Assembly (NCBI GenBank): GCA_034440575.1
Contig: JAOTOL010001278.1
Span: 244,501 to 308,500 of the forward strand
Origin: Imbricaverruca yamaguchii
Lineage: Eukaryota; Arthropoda; Thecostraca; Neoverrucidae
Length of the DNA stretch: 64,000 nucleotides
Direction: 5' to 3'
Shown here in pieces: positions 61,966 to 64,000 of this stretch. The notes beneath the pieces were generated by a model. That model was not told where the DNA came from, made no database searches, and was given only the letters and a program-made list of their open reading frames with translations. Both the position numbers and the translations under genes were made by a program. The stretch's first letter is position 1, and every line of letters begins with the position of its first letter.

Positions 61966-63748
61966 GGCTGACCGCCGACCACCTGCAACACAATACCGGG
62001 ACGCGCTCAACGCTCCGAACATGGCTTGGTTGGCGCTCCTGATCTCGGCCCGACTCAAAATGTCGAACCGAATGCACGTGCTGATAGACGGAGAGCGCAA
62101 TACGATTGCAGAAAATGCATTTGCACCATCCTTTTCCAAACGGCTGACAACATTTCACAGAAGGGTCACACGCCAAAGCTGTCGACAAATGTGAGCATTG
62201 GAGCACAACAATATTGGTGAAGTGTAGCTTGAAATGAATGGTGGGCAAGGGGTAGGATTAGCTAAAAACTCCGACATTCAAGAACCGGCAGCCACACGAA
62301 CTATTGTCCACTAATGGTCCAGCTTCCACTAAGTAGTATTGACGGGTGTGCCCTTGAGCACCGTTCTCAGTGAGAAATTCCAGTTTAGTCTCAGACCAAA
62401 TTAAAAGTTCGAACATCGCTGCATCGAAGATCGGAAGGGCTGAAACACTACATGGTTACCATATATAGAAGGACATTTCCTATTAGCTCTTGCTCGTCTT
62501 ACCGGCATGCATGACGACCTAGCAAGCTTTATAGGAGCAGGAAAAGATCACATTTTCCGGGCAGGTACCCATGCATACATGCAGATGTGTATCAGCAGAA
62601 CCATGAATAAGAATTGCCTTTTCTCAAATGGAATGCATCTGTTTGAGAAAAACTGCAGCCGTTCTATGCAGTTGCTAGGAAAACACAAACAACGGATGTT
62701 AATTTGTGAACGCCTCCTTGATTCGTCCACCCTATCGCCCGATCCGCGCCCATCGTAATTCCCACAAAATAGCCAAGTTCCCATATTGTTGTCCTAGGAC
62801 ACGTCTATCACCATTCAAAGTATTCTTTAATGTGTTTTGTTCGTGCTTCCCCGTGCTGTGCCTTTAAAAAGGCTGCAACATGAATGTCCTTCACTGTATC
62901 GGGAATATACTGTCACGATGGACTGACCATATACGTGTAATGCTACGAAAAGGAAACCCAAAACTACTTATAACTATATAAGCAACCTTAAATCTGATTC
63001 ACGCAGAAACTGGTGGTGCTTCACTTCGCATCCGGGTAGGTATCATATTTCAAATTGGGCACAAGGTGAAATGTCCCACTTTGGCCCAAACGATATTAGA
63101 AGTTTTGAACTAGTCATATATGCCGGCCCCGTGGCAATTTCTCGCAATATCGTACGAATAAACAGCAAGGACATCATATCGCATTGCATAGCATTATATG
63201 TCCGACACATTTGACTTTTCACCGATGTACGTCTTCAGATAAATCCCGAACAACAATGATTACGTCTTCATCAAACTCGCTACGCTGTCGAGAATGCAAA
63301 GACACTAGTGGGCTAGGTTAAGAAGAACGTGGTGCTCGTATATTTGTTTCCTATATGAAATTCATGTAGGCATATGCTGCTGCATCCTGGCCAAGATAAC
63401 CTTAGCCCAAGTACTGACATTCCTATTTAGTCCTCGAGGCTAGTCATCGTCTGAGATTGTTCTACATCATGACCTTATTTTCTTCTTCAGATACGAATTT
63501 GATTTCGTGTACTTATCGCAAAGGTTAAAGGTCTTCCATGGAGCTGAGAGCCAAGGCCGATCTGAATCATTGCTTCCATGGGAGGTATAAGGTGCCCCTG
63601 TTCCTTTTTAATTTGCTATTCAAAACTGGAGTAGCTGTATCTTCCGTTACGCGATCCATCGCTTTTCCCGTTCTTCAGCACGCCATTGCAATGGCGTCGT
63701 TGTCAATGCATTGACAACAAACCACATACGAATGGCCCACTATTCAGC
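61966..63748. other. Region 5' of the channel gene's first coding exon
   Basis: Should contain the 5' UTR and promoter, or a first non-coding exon, of the channel gene. I see no core promoter element that I would defend and no other gene. Confidence 0.4.
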
Positions 63749-63973
63749 CTATGCAAAGGGCTGCGTTGACTTTGTGCCTCGACCCGCCGTCCAGGTGGCT
63801 GATGGTCGTCTCTTGTTCGCCGAGATGGCCTGACCTCCCACTGGAGACGCCCGCTGGATCAAGACGGTACGCCGAATGGGTCCGGCCTCCCAGAAGCCCG
63901 CCAGCGTCCTGACCTTTACTGGGAACACCCTGGGGAGAGGATGGAGCACAGAGATGGTCAGGTTCGCCAGCAT
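63749..63973 (-). other. GC-rich open frame at the window edge, unrecognised
   Basis: A minus-strand frame of 74 codons beginning MLANLTISVLHPLPRVFPVK and open to the window edge. Two similar words (GTGGAGGTCAGGCC at the right edge, GTGGGAGGTCAGGCC near 63,825) show a small internal repeat. It could be a 5' exon or a fragment of a neighbouring gene. No family recognised. Confidence 0.2.
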
Positions 63974-64000
63974 ACCGACGGCGGCCTGACCTCCACTAGA

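Overview
The window looks like nuclear DNA of an arthropod, possibly a crustacean or chelicerate; I cannot settle the lineage. It has split exons with GT-AG borders, introns up to 23 kb, non-LTR retrotransposon remnants, a tRNA-derived SINE, short inverted-repeat elements and abundant microsatellites. No prokaryotic, viral or organellar gene is seen.

Two genes are well supported, both on the minus strand. The first, at 19,076-61,965, is the extracellular half of a Cys-loop ligand-gated channel, best matched in memory to the arthropod pH-sensitive chloride channel (pHCl) group. Six exons were found: signal peptide 61,850-61,965; then 58,441-58,585; 57,869-57,951; 46,297-46,440; 42,260-42,342; and 19,076-19,210. 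Every splice phase agrees and together they give one uninterrupted reading frame ending just before the loop C / TM1 exon. I could not find the exons for the four membrane helices between 1 and 19,075, so they should lie left of the window, be too divergent to see, or be absent.

The second gene, at 1,339-5,166, is an intronless, very GC-rich frame of 1,275 codons. It encodes a single-pass membrane protein with about 20 EGF-like domains in alternating pairs of two types, a Pro-rich stalk and a Tyr-rich cytoplasmic tail. If the channel's missing exons lie to the left, this gene is nested inside a channel intron on the same strand. A Gly-tract frame at 132-776 is a weak third candidate.

Layout: 0-5.2 kb GC-rich coding block; 6.4-7.2 kb 42-bp minisatellite; 10.3-16.6 kb a directly duplicated ~3 kb unit; 17.1-18.0 and 37.1-37.9 kb an inverted pair of TTAA-bounded elements; 20.5-21.6 kb LINE remnant (minus); 21.7-23.0 kb a second TTAA-bounded element; 27.3-27.9 kb (TA)n with a near-perfect inverted repeat; 29.3-31.5 kb ~358-bp tandem repeats; 32.8-35.7 kb LINE pseudogene (plus); 39.6-42.2 kb minisatellites; 42.5-44.4 kb fold-back element; 44.8-45.1 and 56.2-56.9 kb long pyrimidine tracts; 54.8-55.2 kb tRNA-derived SINE. 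From 19 to 62 kb all of these lie inside introns of the channel gene. The two genes have no obvious functional link beyond both encoding cell-surface proteins.
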